The notes below the pieces were generated by a model. It searched no databases. It saw nothing but the letters and a program-made list of their open reading frames with translations, and had not been told where the DNA came from. This document shows, in pieces, positions 26,031-35,171 of a stretch of 64,000 nt of DNA. The stretch comes from Streptomyces tirandamycinicus. GTDB lineage: Bacteria; Actinomycetota; Actinomycetes; Streptomycetales; Streptomycetaceae. How positions within the stretch are numbered: the first letter of the stretch is position 1; each line of letters begins with the position of its first letter. The translations under genes were made by a program, and so were the position numbers. Location: positions 1,116,001 to 1,180,000 of the forward strand of contig NZ_CP029188.1 of assembly GCF_003097515.1 (NCBI RefSeq), written 5' to 3'.

Positions 26031-26364
26031 GGCGCAATCGTGGGGCGCACGGCCCGCCGCGGCATGCCGGCGGGTCCGTTCGGGTTACGGCCCCGCTCGG
26101 CGGTGCCGGGCCCGGCGGCTCGCCCGGCGCGGCGGGTCCCCCGGTTCCCCAGGGACGGCGCGGCGGCGTTCTCCGGGACGGCGCGGCGGTGCGCGCGGCG
26201 CGGTGCGTGGCTCTGCCGGGACGGCGAGGCGGCCCCCGGCGCGGTGCGTGGCTCTCCCGCTCCGTACCCCCGTCTCCCCCCGTCTGATCCACTTGCCGCA
26301 CCCGCCGCCGGGGTGTCCGCTGGTGGAAGGGGAGCCGGGGGTACGGAGCGGAAGGAGCTCTGTC
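26031..26364. other. Intergenic region with short repeats
   Basis: 334 bases between two divergent membrane-protein genes. They hold repeats of GGACGGCGCGGCGG and two copies of GGCGCGGTGCGTGGCTCT (near 26197 and 26238). No ORF or RNA gene is evident. Promoters for both genes are presumably here, but I cannot place them. Confidence 0.5.
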
Positions 26365-26742
26365 ATGGCCCACGCGTCGGTGCCCGAGCGGCACCACGGC
26401 ACCACCCTGGGCATCGTGCTGCCGGTCGTGATCGGCGTGATCTACGGCCTCTACACGTCCTTCATCGCCCGGATGTCCGGAGAGTCCGCGGGCGCGCAGT
26501 TCGCTATCGGGATCGTCTCCTGCCTGGTGCTCGCCGGACTCTGCTACGCCCTGGGCCGCTACCAGCACAGCCTCCCGCGGGAACTGCGCGCGGTGGCCTA
26601 CGCGGTGCTCGTCGGCGGTTCGGTCGGCTACCTCAACAGCCTGTCCGGCGACAGCATCCTCACCGCGGTGGTGCTGTCCGTGATCATCGCGGCGGCGACG
26701 TTCTGCGTGATGTTCTACACCTTCTACGTCCACGAGGAGTGA
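26365..26742 (+). CDS. Small integral membrane protein of unknown function
   Basis: A 125-residue protein with four hydrophobic helices and a short charged end (YVHEE). The N-terminus MAHASVPERHHGTTLG is His-rich. I do not recognise the family. ATG at 26365 with GGAAGGAG seven bases before. A perfect hairpin follows 23 bases after the stop, so it is a single-gene unit. Confidence 0.78.
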   Translation: MAHASVPERHHGTTLGIVLPVVIGVIYGLYTSFIARMSGESAGAQFAIGIVSCLVLAGLCYALGRYQHSLPRELRAVAYAVLVGGSVGYLNSLSGDSILTAVVLSVIIAAATFCVMFYTFYVHEE

Positions 26743-26765
26743 CGTCCCCGCTCATGAGGCACCTC

Positions 26766-26806
26766 GCGAGGCGGCCGCCAGATCCGATCTGGCGGCCGCG
26801 CCTCGC
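26766..26806 (+). terminator. Hairpin terminator
   Basis: GCGAGGCGGCCGCCAGATC and GATCTGGCGGCCGCGCCTCGC form an almost perfect long stem with a one-base loop, just downstream of the small membrane-protein gene. Confidence 0.85.
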
Positions 26807-26875
26807 GGTCTCGCGCCTGTGGGGTGGGACCGGGGAGACGGCCGGTCACCGGAGGCGGACGGGAGGAGGTGCCTC

Positions 26876-27574
26876 GTGCACGACCGGCATCGGTACCGCG
26901 GCAGCGGCCCGGATCGGGCGGTCCCGGAGGCCCGGGAGGCCCGGGAGGACCGGGGCCGCGCACCCGACCGGGAGGACCGGGCGGACCGGGCACCCGACCG
27001 GCAGGACCGGGGGCGCGAGATACGTGAGGCGGAGGCGCCGCTGCGCGTCGCCGTCATCATCGGCAGCACCCGTGAGGGGCGCTGCGGCGAGACCGTGGGC
27101 CGTTGGTTCGCCGAGCGGGCCGCATCGCGTGACGATCTGCGGCTGTCCCTCGTCGACCTGATCGACTACGACTTCCCGGCGCACTACCCGGACCGCGCCA
27201 CCACCGGGATCAGGGAGTTCACCGACGAGGTGGCCCGTGCGGACGCGTTCGTCGTCGTCACCCCCGAGTACAACCGCTCCTTCCCGGCCTCGCTGAAGCA
27301 GGCCATCGACTACGCCTACGACGAATGGCGGGCCAAGCCCGTCGCCTTCGTGAGCTACGGCCACGGCTCGCGCGGACTGTACGCGGTCGAGCAGCTGCGT
27401 ACCGTCTTCACCGAGCTGCATGCGGTGAGTTTGCGCAACGGCGTCGGTCTCAACCTCCTGGAGGACCTGTCCGGGCCGGACCCGGAGAGGTCCGTGGGCC
27501 CGATGCTCGACCAGCTCGCCTGGTGGGGCCTCGCCCTCCGCGATGCCCGCACCGCCCGCCCGTACATCTCCTGA
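26876..27574 (+). CDS. NADPH-dependent FMN reductase family protein with charged N-terminal extension
   Basis: A 232-residue flavodoxin-fold reductase. After about 55 residues of Arg/Asp/Glu/Pro low complexity (DREDRADRAPDRQDRGRE) the fold begins with RVAVIIGSTREGRCGETVG, the FMN phosphate loop. It continues with VVTPEYNRSFPASLKQAIDY and FVSYGHGSRG. The GTG at 26876 follows GGGAGGAGG, a strong ribosome site, so the charged extension seems to be translated. Such enzymes reduce FMN, quinones or azo dyes with NADPH in the cytosol. The extension is absent from typical members of about 180 residues. Confidence 0.87.
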   Translation: MHDRHRYRGSGPDRAVPEAREAREDRGRAPDREDRADRAPDRQDRGREIREAEAPLRVAVIIGSTREGRCGETVGRWFAERAASRDDLRLSLVDLIDYDFPAHYPDRATTGIREFTDEVARADAFVVVTPEYNRSFPASLKQAIDYAYDEWRAKPVAFVSYGHGSRGLYAVEQLRTVFTELHAVSLRNGVGLNLLEDLSGPDPERSVGPMLDQLAWWGLALRDARTARPYIS

Positions 27575-27643
27575 ACGGTGTCCAGGACGCTCCCGCCCCG
27601 CCCCGTCATCCGACCTCGCGCAACCCCACGCCCCTGCCCCTCC

Positions 27644-27679
27644 CCAGAGCCACCAGAGCCACCAGAGCCACCAGAGCCC
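27644..27679 (+). repeat. 9-bp tandem repeat (CCAGAGCCA), four units
   Basis: Four in-phase units of CCAGAGCC[A/C] lie in the leader of the ABC transporter operon. Confidence 0.9.
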
Positions 27680-27764
27680 CAGACCACCCCGCGGACCGCG
27701 ACCGTGCCCACGCCCGTGACCTCGACCGCGGCCGCCGCAGCGAAGGAACCGAAGGAACCCCGCG

Positions 27765-28751
27765 ATGAGTACAGATCTGGCCATCGAGACGAACGGCCTG
27801 GTGAAGGTGTTCGGCGACAACCGGGCCGTCGACGGCGTCGATCTCCGTGTGCCCGCCGGCACCGTCTACGGCCTCCTGGGGCCGAACGGCGCCGGAAAGA
27901 CGACCACGGTGAAGATGCTGGCCACCCTCCTCAGGCCGGACGGCGGCGAGGCGCTGGTCTTCGGCAGCGACGTGCTGGCGGACGCCGACACGGTACGCGG
28001 CCGGGTCAGCCTCACCGGACAGTACGCCTCGGTGGACGAGGACCTGACCGGCACGGAGAACCTGCTCCTGCTCGGCAGGCTCCTCGGCCACGGGAAGCGG
28101 GCCGCGCGCGTCCGGGCCGGGCAGTTGCTCGACGCGTTCGGGCTGGCGGAGGCCGCCGACCGCCAGGTGAAGAACTACTCCGGGGGGATGCGGCGGCGCA
28201 TCGACATCGCCGCGTCGATCCTCAACACTCCCGACCTGCTCTTCCTGGACGAGCCGACCACCGGTCTCGACCCGCGCAGCCGCAACCAGGTCTGGGACAT
28301 CGTGCGGGCCGTCGTCGCGCAGGGCACGACGGTCCTGCTGACCACGCAGTACCTGGACGAAGCCGACCAGCTGGCGTCCCGGATCGCCGTCATCGACCAC
28401 GGCCGGGTGATCGCCGAGGGCACCAAGGGCGAGCTGAAGGCGTCCGTCGGTGCCGGAGCCGTCCATGTGCGGCTGCGCGATCCCGCACGGCGCCCGGACG
28501 CCGAACGCGTCCTCACCGTCGCGCTGAACGCCACGGTCCAGCTCGACACGGACCCGGTCGCCCTGACGGCCCGGGTCAACGGCCACAGCACGGAGCTCGG
28601 AGCCGCGGAGCAGGCCGCCCGGGCGTTGGCCGAGCTGGCCCGCGAGGGCATCACCGTCGACAACTTCGCGCTGGGCCAGCCCAGCCTGGACGAGGTCTTC
28701 CTCGCCCTGACCGACCGCACGCCCGACACGGAGAAGGAAGCCGTCGCATGA
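27765..28751 (+). CDS. DrrA-type ABC transporter ATP-binding protein
   Basis: A 328-residue ATPase of the daunorubicin-resistance (DrrA) class. Walker [10 protein letters not shown] is at residues 39-47, the signature is YSGGMRRR and Walker B is [12 protein letters not shown], then the H-loop [12 protein letters not shown]. The extended C-terminal domain of about 110 residues is typical of DrrA. It overlaps the permease gene by four bases (ATGA) and would power export of a lipophilic compound, possibly an antibiotic. ATG at 27765 after GAAGGAAC. No biosynthetic cluster is beside it. Confidence 0.93.
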   Translation: MSTDLAIETNGLVKVFGDNRAVDGVDLRVPAGTVYGLLGPNGAGKTTTVKMLATLLRPDGGEALVFGSDVLADADTVRGRVSLTGQYASVDEDLTGTENLLLLGRLLGHGKRAARVRAGQLLDAFGLAEAADRQVKNYSGGMRRRIDIAASILNTPDLLFLDEPTTGLDPRSRNQVWDIVRAVVAQGTTVLLTTQYLDEADQLASRIAVIDHGRVIAEGTKGELKASVGAGAVHVRLRDPARRPDAERVLTVALNATVQLDTDPVALTARVNGHSTELGAAEQAARALAELAREGITVDNFALGQPSLDEVFLALTDRTPDTEKEAVA

Positions 28752-29602
28752 GCACCGCAACCACCCGGGAAGCCGAGGACCTCACCCGCAACGCTCCCAG
28801 GACGGAGTCCCTGGCGGCCCTGCTCGTCGCCAGGGAACGCCCGGCACGGCCGAGCGCCCTCTCCGCGTCCATGACCTTCGGCTGGCGCGCCATGCTGAAG
28901 ATCAAGCATGTGCCGGAACAGCTCTTCGACGTCACGGCGTTCCCGATCATGATGGTGCTGATGTACACCTACCTCTTCGGAGGGGCGCTGGCCGGGTCGG
29001 TCGACGCGTACATCCAGTTCCTGCTCCCCGGCATCCTGGTGATGAGCGTCGTGATGATCACGATGTACACGGGAGTCGCCATCAACACCGACATCGACAA
29101 GGGCGTCTTCGACCGCTTCCGCACTCTGCCGATCTGGCGGCCGGCGCCGATGGTGGGCTATCTCCTCGGCGACGTCGTCCGCTACGTCATCGCGTCCGCC
29201 GTGATGCTGACGGTGGGCATGATCATCGGCTATCGGCCGGAGGGCGGGCCGATGGGCGTCCTGCTCGGGGTGGCCCTGCTGCTCGTCTTCTCCTTCGCCT
29301 TCTCCTGGGTCTGGACGATGTTCGGGCTGCTGCTGCGCACGGAGAAGTCCGTCATGGGCGTCAGCATGATGGTGATCTTCCCGCTCACCTTCCTGAGCAA
29401 TGTGTTCGTCGAGCCGAAGACGATGCCGGGCTGGCTGCAGGCCTTCGTCAACAACAGCCCGGTCACCCATCTGGCGACGGCGGTACGGGAGCTGATGGCC
29501 GGCAACTGGCCGGCGGCCGACATCGCCTGGACCCTGGGCTGGGCGGCGCTGTTCGTGATCGGCTTCGGCGCCATCACCATGCGCCTGTACAACCGTCGTT
29601 GA
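28748..29602 (+). CDS. ABC-2 type transporter permease (DrrB-like)
   Basis: A 284-residue membrane protein with six helices. A cytosolic N-terminus of about 45 residues is followed by an ABC-2 domain including [20 protein letters not shown], a [18 protein letters not shown] cytosolic loop and [20 protein letters not shown]. These are the usual DrrB landmarks. It pairs with the ATPase before it to form an exporter. Its last codon and stop are the first bases of an 8-bp repeat array. Confidence 0.92.
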   Translation: MSTATTREAEDLTRNAPRTESLAALLVARERPARPSALSASMTFGWRAMLKIKHVPEQLFDVTAFPIMMVLMYTYLFGGALAGSVDAYIQFLLPGILVMSVVMITMYTGVAINTDIDKGVFDRFRTLPIWRPAPMVGYLLGDVVRYVIASAVMLTVGMIIGYRPEGGPMGVLLGVALLLVFSFAFSWVWTMFGLLLRTEKSVMGVSMMVIFPLTFLSNVFVEPKTMPGWLQAFVNNSPVTHLATAVRELMAGNWPAADIAWTLGWAALFVIGFGAITMRLYNRR

Positions 29603-29685
29603 GCCGTTGAGCCGTTGAGCCGTTGAGCCGCTGAGTCGTTGGGCCGCTGAGCCGTTGAGCCGTTGAGCCGCTGAGCCGCTGAGTC
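29598..29685 (+). repeat. 8-bp minisatellite (GTTGAGCC), eleven units
   Basis: Eleven 8-base units run without interruption, mostly GTTGAGCC with variants GCTGAGCC, GCTGAGTC and GTTGGGCC. The first unit supplies the TGA of the ABC permease, so slippage there would leave that protein unchanged. Confidence 0.95.
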
Positions 29686-29722
29686 GTGCCCTCGCCCTTC
29701 TACGTCCGGTGACGGCCGGCTG

Positions 29723-29753
29723 TTGACCTTCCCCGCGGGGGAAGCCCCAGCAT
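29723..29753 (+). promoter_or_regulatory. MerR-type promoter with 19-bp spacer and dyad
   Basis: TTGACC (-35, 29723-29728) is followed after 19 bases by CAGCAT (-10). The spacer contains the inverted repeat CTTCCCCGCGGGGGAAG (29728-29744). A long spacer with an internal dyad is the hallmark of promoters twisted into activity by MerR proteins, and a MerR-domain gene starts 52 bases after it. Confidence 0.68.
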
Positions 29754-29804
29754 CGGCCGTGCCGGGCACGGCGCCCGGTATGAGGAGGAAGCGGGGGAGC
29801 GGGC

Positions 29805-30881
29805 ATGGGGCTGCTGACCATAGGGGCGTTCGCGCGTGCCGCGCGGCTCTCGGCCAAGACGCTGCGACGCTACGACGAGCAGGGCCTGCTGTGCCCGGTC
29901 CGGGTCGATCCGTTCACCGGCTACCGCTACTACGACCCCGTACAGCTGGAGCACGCCCGGCTGGTGGCCTGGCTACGCCGCATCGGTATGCCACTTGCCC
30001 GTATCCGTTCCGTCTGCGCGCTCTTCGCGGCGGACCCGGACGCGGCGGCCCGGGACATCCGTGCCTTCTGGGCGCAGGTGGAGGCCGAGACGGCTGCCCG
30101 GCGCGACCTCGCGGACTTCCTCATCGACCGGCTGTCCGACGCGGCAGCGGGAAAGGACCGTCCGATGCGACGACTCGGCGCACCCCTGGGACTGCGTTAC
30201 GCCGCCCTTTCGGATCGCGGCCTCGTCCGCGACACCAACCAGGACTCCGTGTACGCGGGCCCGCGACTGCTCGCCGTCGCCGACGGTTACGGTGGCGGAG
30301 GCGAGCAGGCGGGCGGAGCGGCGATCGACGCCCTGCGCCCGCTGGAGAGCGTGACCACCGAATCCGGAGAACTGCTCAATCTGCTGGCCGACGCGGTGCG
30401 GCTGGCCCACCGTGCGGTCGGCGCCCTCCCGGAATCCGGCACCACCCTCACGGCACTGCTGTGGACCGGCTCACGGCTCGGTCTGGTCCACATCGGCGAC
30501 ACCCGCGCTTACCTGCTGCGCGGCGGAAGGATCTTCCGCATCACCCATGACCACACGGTAGTCCAGGCGATGGTCGACGACGGCAGCCTCACCGAGGAAG
30601 AGGCGCACTCCCACCCCCAGCGGGCCATGCTGCTCAAGTCCCTCGACGGGGCGGGCTCCCCCGCGGAACCCGATCTGCGGCTCCATGACGCCGAGGCCGG
30701 GGACCGCTATCTGCTCTGCTCCGACGGGCTGTTCACGGTGGTGCCGGAGGCGGAACTGCGCCGGGTGGCGGCCACCGTCGCCGATCCGGAAGACGCGGCT
30801 CGGGAACTGATCGCCCTCGCCAACGAGGCAGGTGGACCGGACAACGTGGGTTGCGTGGTGGCCGACGTGGTGGAGCTGTGA
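29805..30881 (+). CDS. MerR-type HTH fused to PP2C protein phosphatase
   Basis: A 358-residue fusion. Residues 1-70 are a MerR DNA-binding head (LLTIGAFARAARLSAKTLRR, GLLCPVRVDPFTGYRYYDP). A helical linker of about 50 residues follows, and residues 128-358 are a PP2C Ser/Thr phosphatase. It has RDTNQDS (142-148), VADGYGG (158-164), IGDTRAY (230-236), CSDGL (305-309) and GGPDN (343-347). All metal-binding aspartates are there; the usual DGMGGH is DGYGGG. This looks like a transcription factor carrying its own phosphatase domain. A MerR-type promoter lies upstream, so it probably controls itself. No partner kinase is in the window. Confidence 0.88.
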   Translation: MGLLTIGAFARAARLSAKTLRRYDEQGLLCPVRVDPFTGYRYYDPVQLEHARLVAWLRRIGMPLARIRSVCALFAADPDAAARDIRAFWAQVEAETAARRDLADFLIDRLSDAAAGKDRPMRRLGAPLGLRYAALSDRGLVRDTNQDSVYAGPRLLAVADGYGGGGEQAGGAAIDALRPLESVTTESGELLNLLADAVRLAHRAVGALPESGTTLTALLWTGSRLGLVHIGDTRAYLLRGGRIFRITHDHTVVQAMVDDGSLTEEEAHSHPQRAMLLKSLDGAGSPAEPDLRLHDAEAGDRYLLCSDGLFTVVPEAELRRVAATVADPEDAARELIALANEAGGPDNVGCVVADVVEL

Positions 30882-31024
30882 GCCGAGACCGCGTGGCTGA
30901 CGTACCGACGGGCTCAGTCGCCGTTCTCCCCCGGCATTCGGCTCCGTCCGGGCCCGCGGCTTACCGCAAGGTCCCGGCCTGGCCCATGGGCGACCGGCCG
31001 GAACCGGCTGCCGGACGAGTGGCC

Positions 31025-31110
31025 GGGCGACGCCGTGGTCCACAGAGCCGGATCAGAGCGGCCGGGCGATGCCGTGGCCGGTCAGAGCCGGGTCGGGCCC
31101 TTCGGCGGTG
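31025..31110. repeat. Imperfect duplication of about 40 bp
   Basis: GGCCGGGCGACGCCGTGG followed by an AGAGCCGG segment recurs as GGCCGGGCGATGCCGTGG with AGAGCCGG about 40 bases later. It lies in the 250-base space between the convergent MerR-PP2C and AAA ATPase genes, where I see nothing else. Confidence 0.6.
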
Positions 31111-31128
31111 TCACCACGGCCTCATCGG

Positions 31129-34100
31129 TCAGAGCAGCCAGCGCACCGGCTGCTCGGGCCGGTACGCGCACGCGGATCCCGTGGAGACGGACGCGCGCAG
31201 ATGGGCGGCCAACTCGGGGTGCAGAGGGACCAGCTTGCGAAGGGTGTCGCGGATGCGCGCCGTGACCGCCTTGCGGGCACGCTCGGCCTCGTCGCCGAGA
31301 CGGCGGGTGCGGCCGCCCAGCCCGGCGGCGCGGCGGAGCTCGTCGAGGAGGGCCGCGCGTTCACGGTCGTATGCGGCGGCGACGTCGTCGTCCCCCGAGG
31401 CCGTCGCACGGTCTATCGCGTCGTCGAGTTGCTCCAGCCGTCTGCGGTACCGGGCCCTGGCCTCCTCGTCCAGCACCGGATCGCCGCCGAAGCTCCGCGC
31501 GGCCACGGCCGCTTCGCCGGATTCCGCGGCGAGCAGCCGCACGGCCGGGACACCGGTGCCCGGGGCGGCGAGCAGGGTGGCGAGGTCACGTAGGCCCTTG
31601 GCGTCGGGGAGGTGGACCGTGCGGCCGTCGTAGGCCAGCAGCCATACGGCGCCCTCGCGCCGGAACACGCCCTGCGCGGACTGCTCCGGTGGGGCGGGCT
31701 GCGGCTCCTGAGCCGGCCGGTTCGTCCGGGACCGCGACGGCGGCTGTGATCCGTCGGGTCGGTTCCACGGGGCGGGTGGCCGGGGCGGTGCCTGCCCGGT
31801 GAGACGCCCGGCCGACGGGGCCCCGGCCGTACCGTCGCCCGGCTCCGGGTGCTCCGGCCGGCCCCTCGCCGGCCCGCCTTCCGGAGCCGCGGCGGGCGCT
31901 CCCATGCCGAGGGACTCCGATTCCTCCGCCACCCGGGCGTCGAGCTCGTCCGCCCGGGACCGGTCGGACGCCGAGGCACGGGCGCGCAAGGCCCGGGCCA
32001 GGGCGGACCTCGCGCGCAGCGCCCAGGGGCGGGCGCTGAGCCGGTCCGCCGACGCGACCGCCGAGTCGAGTTCCCCGACGGCCTCGTCCCAGCGGCCCGC
32101 CGCGGTGTCGAGCAGGCCCAGCCACAGATCGACGGGACCGCTGATGTCGCAGCCGTACAGCGACACCAGCCACTGACCCCGGTACGGCTCCAGGGCGCTG
32201 CGCGCCGACGCGATGCGAGCCTGGTCGCCCGACAGGACCGCCGCCTGCGCCCGCAGCCGGATCCGCAGCGGTTCGAAGACCCGGGGGAACGGATCCGGCA
32301 GTTCCTCCAGTTCGGCAGCCGACCGGAGCGCACGGGCCCGGTCGCCGCGCTCCGCGGCCGTGATGCCCTCCAGCAGCGCCGGATACGGGTGCCCGGCCGC
32401 GCCCAGCTGACCCAGGACCTCCTCCGCCCGCGTGAACCGGCATTGGAGCAGCCGCAGACCCCACACGATGTGCAGCGCCACGAAGGCGAACGGGGAGTGC
32501 TCCCGGCCCAGGTCGGTGACCTGCGTGAGATGCGCCTCCGCCTCGTCGAAGCGGCCGCCCAGCGAGGCGACCAGGCAGTGGTCCACGGCGACGCCGAGGT
32601 CCGTGCGGCGCACCCCCATCCGCTCGGCGAGGGCCCGGGCCGTGCGGAACTGGTCCAGGTAGCGGGGGTCGTCGAGTTCGAGCAGCGTGACCCAGCGCAT
32701 CGAGGTGGCGTGGAACTCCATGTCCCGGTTCCCCGTCCGGCGCGCCACCGTGGCCATCTCGTCCGTGAGGGCCAGACGCTCCTCCGATGTGCCGAGCCCC
32801 CAGATCGAGTCGTGCCGGGCCCAGAGGGAGAAGGCGAGGGCGTCGTCGTCCTCGCCGCGCCGGGCGAGCGTCGTCGACAGCCTCGCGAGTTCCTGGGCGA
32901 TCAGCTCGGGCGGCAGCCGGTCCGGGTCCGGCCGCCCGGCGTCGGTCCCGCCGCCCGTCAGAGCGCGGTACGCATCGCGCAGCAGCGCCGTGCACCGGGC
33001 GCGGGTGGGGCTGTCCGCCAGGGCGCTGCGCGAGTACAGCGTGATGGCGACCCGGGCGAGCAACTCGCCCTCGTCCAGGGCGGCGGCGAACGCCGCCGCC
33101 CGGTCGAACACCGCCCAGGCCTCGGTTTCCGCGCCGCTGTGGTGCAGTTCGCCGCCGAGCTCCAAGGCCACCAGCGCGGCCCGCCGCCGCAGCGCCCGCG
33201 CCGCTTCGCAGCCGTGTGCCTCCGGCGGATCCGCGCGGTCGGTGTGCTGCCCGTCGTCCGCCCCCGGCTCCCCCGCGCGGCCGGTACGGTGCGGCAGCGG
33301 CCGCAGCGTCGTCGGCGGTACGGGGGCCGTGCCGGGCGGGCCCGTACCGCACGGTGCCGTGACCCACGTCCCCGCCGGCCCGCCGTGCTCCTCCCGGACC
33401 GCCCGGCGGGCCGCCGCGGGAGCCGGTCCGTCCGCCCGGCCGCCGTGCCGGTCGGCGCCTCCGGCCAGGGCCGGCACATCGGTCGCCGCGCGGTCCGCCG
33501 CCGACTCCGCGATCTGCAGGGCCCGGCGGTAGTGGCCCACCGCCTCCTCCGAGGCCAGCCGGCCGGCGGCGTCGCGGGCCGCCTCCACCAGGAGTTCGAC
33601 GCGGCGCACGGGCGGCAGTTCGCCGCCCGCGAGGTAGGCGTGACCCGCGAGGTCGCCGGGCAGGATCCGCGCCTGCTCGGGCAGTCCGGCCGTGCCGTCC
33701 AGGGCGCGGACGACCGCGCCGTGGCGAGCGCGTGCGTCCGGCTCGTCCAGCGCGTCGTACAGCGTTTCCCGCACCAGATCGTGGGCGAACGTGAACCGTC
33801 CCGACTCGCGGGCCGTGACCAGCCGGGCCGACACCGCCCGGTCCAGCAGCCGGTCCACGTGCGGGACCGGCTGACCGGCCACCAGGGCCAGACCCTGGCG
33901 GTGGAACTCGCGCCCCAGCACCGCGGCCGTGGTCAGCAGTTCGCCGACGGGCCCCGGCAGCAGGCCGAGCCGCCGCCGCACGGCCTCCCGCACCCCGGGG
34001 GCGACCGCGGTCACGGGGCTGCCGCTGTGCCAGAGACGGGCGGTCTGCTCCACGAAGAACGGATTGCCGCCGGTGCGCCGGTGCACCTCGGCGACCAGTG

Positions 34101-34833
34101 CGGGGTCCGGTTCGCGGCCGGCGGTGACGGCCATCAACGCCCCCACCTCGTCCCGCTCCAGGCCGGTGAGGGTGAGTGTCGTCGCCCGCGAGGCGAGCGG
34201 CAGGACCAGCTGCCGCAGCGGATGACCGGGGGTCTCCACCTCGACGTCCCGGTAGGTGCCCAGCAGCAGCAGCCGCTCGAACCAGGCGTGCTGCGCCGCG
34301 AACTCGAGCAGCTTCAGTGACGCCGGGTCCGACCAGTGCAGATCGTCGAGCACGACCACCACGGGCCGGCTCTGCGAGACGGTGACCAGCGCGGTCGTCA
34401 CGGCGTCGTACACCGCGAAAGGCTCCTTGTCCCCGTCGGCCGGGAACCGCTCCTCCGGTCCTCCGGCCGCGGCACCGGCCTCGCCGTCGCCGGTGCCCGT
34501 CCCGCCCGGCTCCCCGAGGAGCACGGCCAGACGTCCGCCCGCCGCCTCCTCGGCCCGCGCCCACTCCTCCGCACCGACCGACCGCCGCAGCGCCCGGACC
34601 ACCTGGACCCACGGCCAGTACCCGGGCGCGCTGCCGGAGTCCCAGCACGATCCGCCGAGCACCAGCGCACCGCGCCGCCGGGCCTCCTGGGCGGCCTGGG
34701 TCACGAGGGTGGTCTTGCCGATGCCCGCCTCACCCGTGACCAGCACCAGGCCCCCGTGGCTGTCCGTCGCCCGGCCGATCTCGGCCCGCAGGACACCTAC
34801 GGGATGCTCGCGCCCGATGAGTGCCGGAGTCAT
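31129..34833 (-). CDS. Large AAA ATPase / STAND-type regulator without LuxR domain
   Basis: A 1234-residue protein. The N-terminal AAA_16 NTPase has Walker A GEAGIGKTT at 34-42 and Walker B VVVVLDDLHWSD, and is followed by a winged helix and a long helical repeat region (about residues 450-950). This is the build of the large LuxR (LAL) regulators, but no GerE/LuxR helix-turn-helix is at the end. The last 150 residues instead contain a helix-rich module (LEQLDDAIDRATASGDDDVA, then ERARKAVTARIRDTLRKLVP and ASVSTGSACAYRP) that could be a different winged-helix output. ATG at 34833. A single gene. It probably senses a small molecule and acts as regulator, but this is inference. Confidence 0.85.
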   Translation of the reverse strand: MTPALIGREHPVGVLRAEIGRATDSHGGLVLVTGEAGIGKTTLVTQAAQEARRRGALVLGGSCWDSGSAPGYWPWVQVVRALRRSVGAEEWARAEEAAGGRLAVLLGEPGGTGTGDGEAGAAAGGPEERFPADGDKEPFAVYDAVTTALVTVSQSRPVVVVLDDLHWSDPASLKLLEFAAQHAWFERLLLLGTYRDVEVETPGHPLRQLVLPLASRATTLTLTGLERDEVGALMAVTAGREPDPALVAEVHRRTGGNPFFVEQTARLWHSGSPVTAVAPGVREAVRRRLGLLPGPVGELLTTAAVLGREFHRQGLALVAGQPVPHVDRLLDRAVSARLVTARESGRFTFAHDLVRETLYDALDEPDARARHGAVVRALDGTAGLPEQARILPGDLAGHAYLAGGELPPVRRVELLVEAARDAAGRLASEEAVGHYRRALQIAESAADRAATDVPALAGGADRHGGRADGPAPAAARRAVREEHGGPAGTWVTAPCGTGPPGTAPVPPTTLRPLPHRTGRAGEPGADDGQHTDRADPPEAHGCEAARALRRRAALVALELGGELHHSGAETEAWAVFDRAAAFAAALDEGELLARVAITLYSRSALADSPTRARCTALLRDAYRALTGGGTDAGRPDPDRLPPELIAQELARLSTTLARRGEDDDALAFSLWARHDSIWGLGTSEERLALTDEMATVARRTGNRDMEFHATSMRWVTLLELDDPRYLDQFRTARALAERMGVRRTDLGVAVDHCLVASLGGRFDEAEAHLTQVTDLGREHSPFAFVALHIVWGLRLLQCRFTRAEEVLGQLGAAGHPYPALLEGITAAERGDRARALRSAAELEELPDPFPRVFEPLRIRLRAQAAVLSGDQARIASARSALEPYRGQWLVSLYGCDISGPVDLWLGLLDTAAGRWDEAVGELDSAVASADRLSARPWALRARSALARALRARASASDRSRADELDARVAEESESLGMGAPAAAPEGGPARGRPEHPEPGDGTAGAPSAGRLTGQAPPRPPAPWNRPDGSQPPSRSRTNRPAQEPQPAPPEQSAQGVFRREGAVWLLAYDGRTVHLPDAKGLRDLATLLAAPGTGVPAVRLLAAESGEAAVAARSFGGDPVLDEEARARYRRRLEQLDDAIDRATASGDDDVAAAYDRERAALLDELRRAAGLGGRTRRLGDEAERARKAVTARIRDTLRKLVPLHPELAAHLRASVSTGSACAYRPEQPVRWLL

Positions 34834-35171
34834 GGTGCAAACGATAGGAGGCCGCACTGACATTCGGCCTCGGCATTTTCCTCCGGGGGTCTTGGAGGGC
34901 GGCCTGCGTGCGCCGGGTCCGGAGCCTTCCGGCGCGGCCGGGCCACGTCCCGGAGCGACGGCTCGCGCGGTGGCTTCCCGATGCCGGCGGGCGGATGATC
35001 GGCCCCCGCCGCCGCGCCGGGCCCGATGGGCACGCGTCTTCGCCTCCTGCCGTGCCCCGCCGCCGCGGGGATCGCCTGGTCGGCGAGACAGGGCGGTGTG
35101 GCCGCCCGCGCCGTGGCCGGCCGATCGAAGGCGCCGGCGACGCGGTGGCCGCAACCGGTCTGCCGTGCGGG
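34834..35171. other. Intergenic region, nothing recognised
   Basis: 338 bases between the AAA ATPase start and the end of the Uma2 gene. It is very GC-rich with several open frames of arginine-rich character and no ribosome sites. An AT-richer patch at 34845-34885 probably holds the ATPase promoter. Confidence 0.5.

Noticed and set aside
31849..34320. An 823-codon open frame on the plus strand
   Set aside because: Antisense to the AAA ATPase gene, whose Walker motifs, start and codon bias are clear.
34834..35154. N-terminal extension of the AAA ATPase by 107 codons
   Set aside because: The extension is Arg/Pro/Gly-rich. The protein family starts at the ALIGRE motif, which follows the ATG at 34833.
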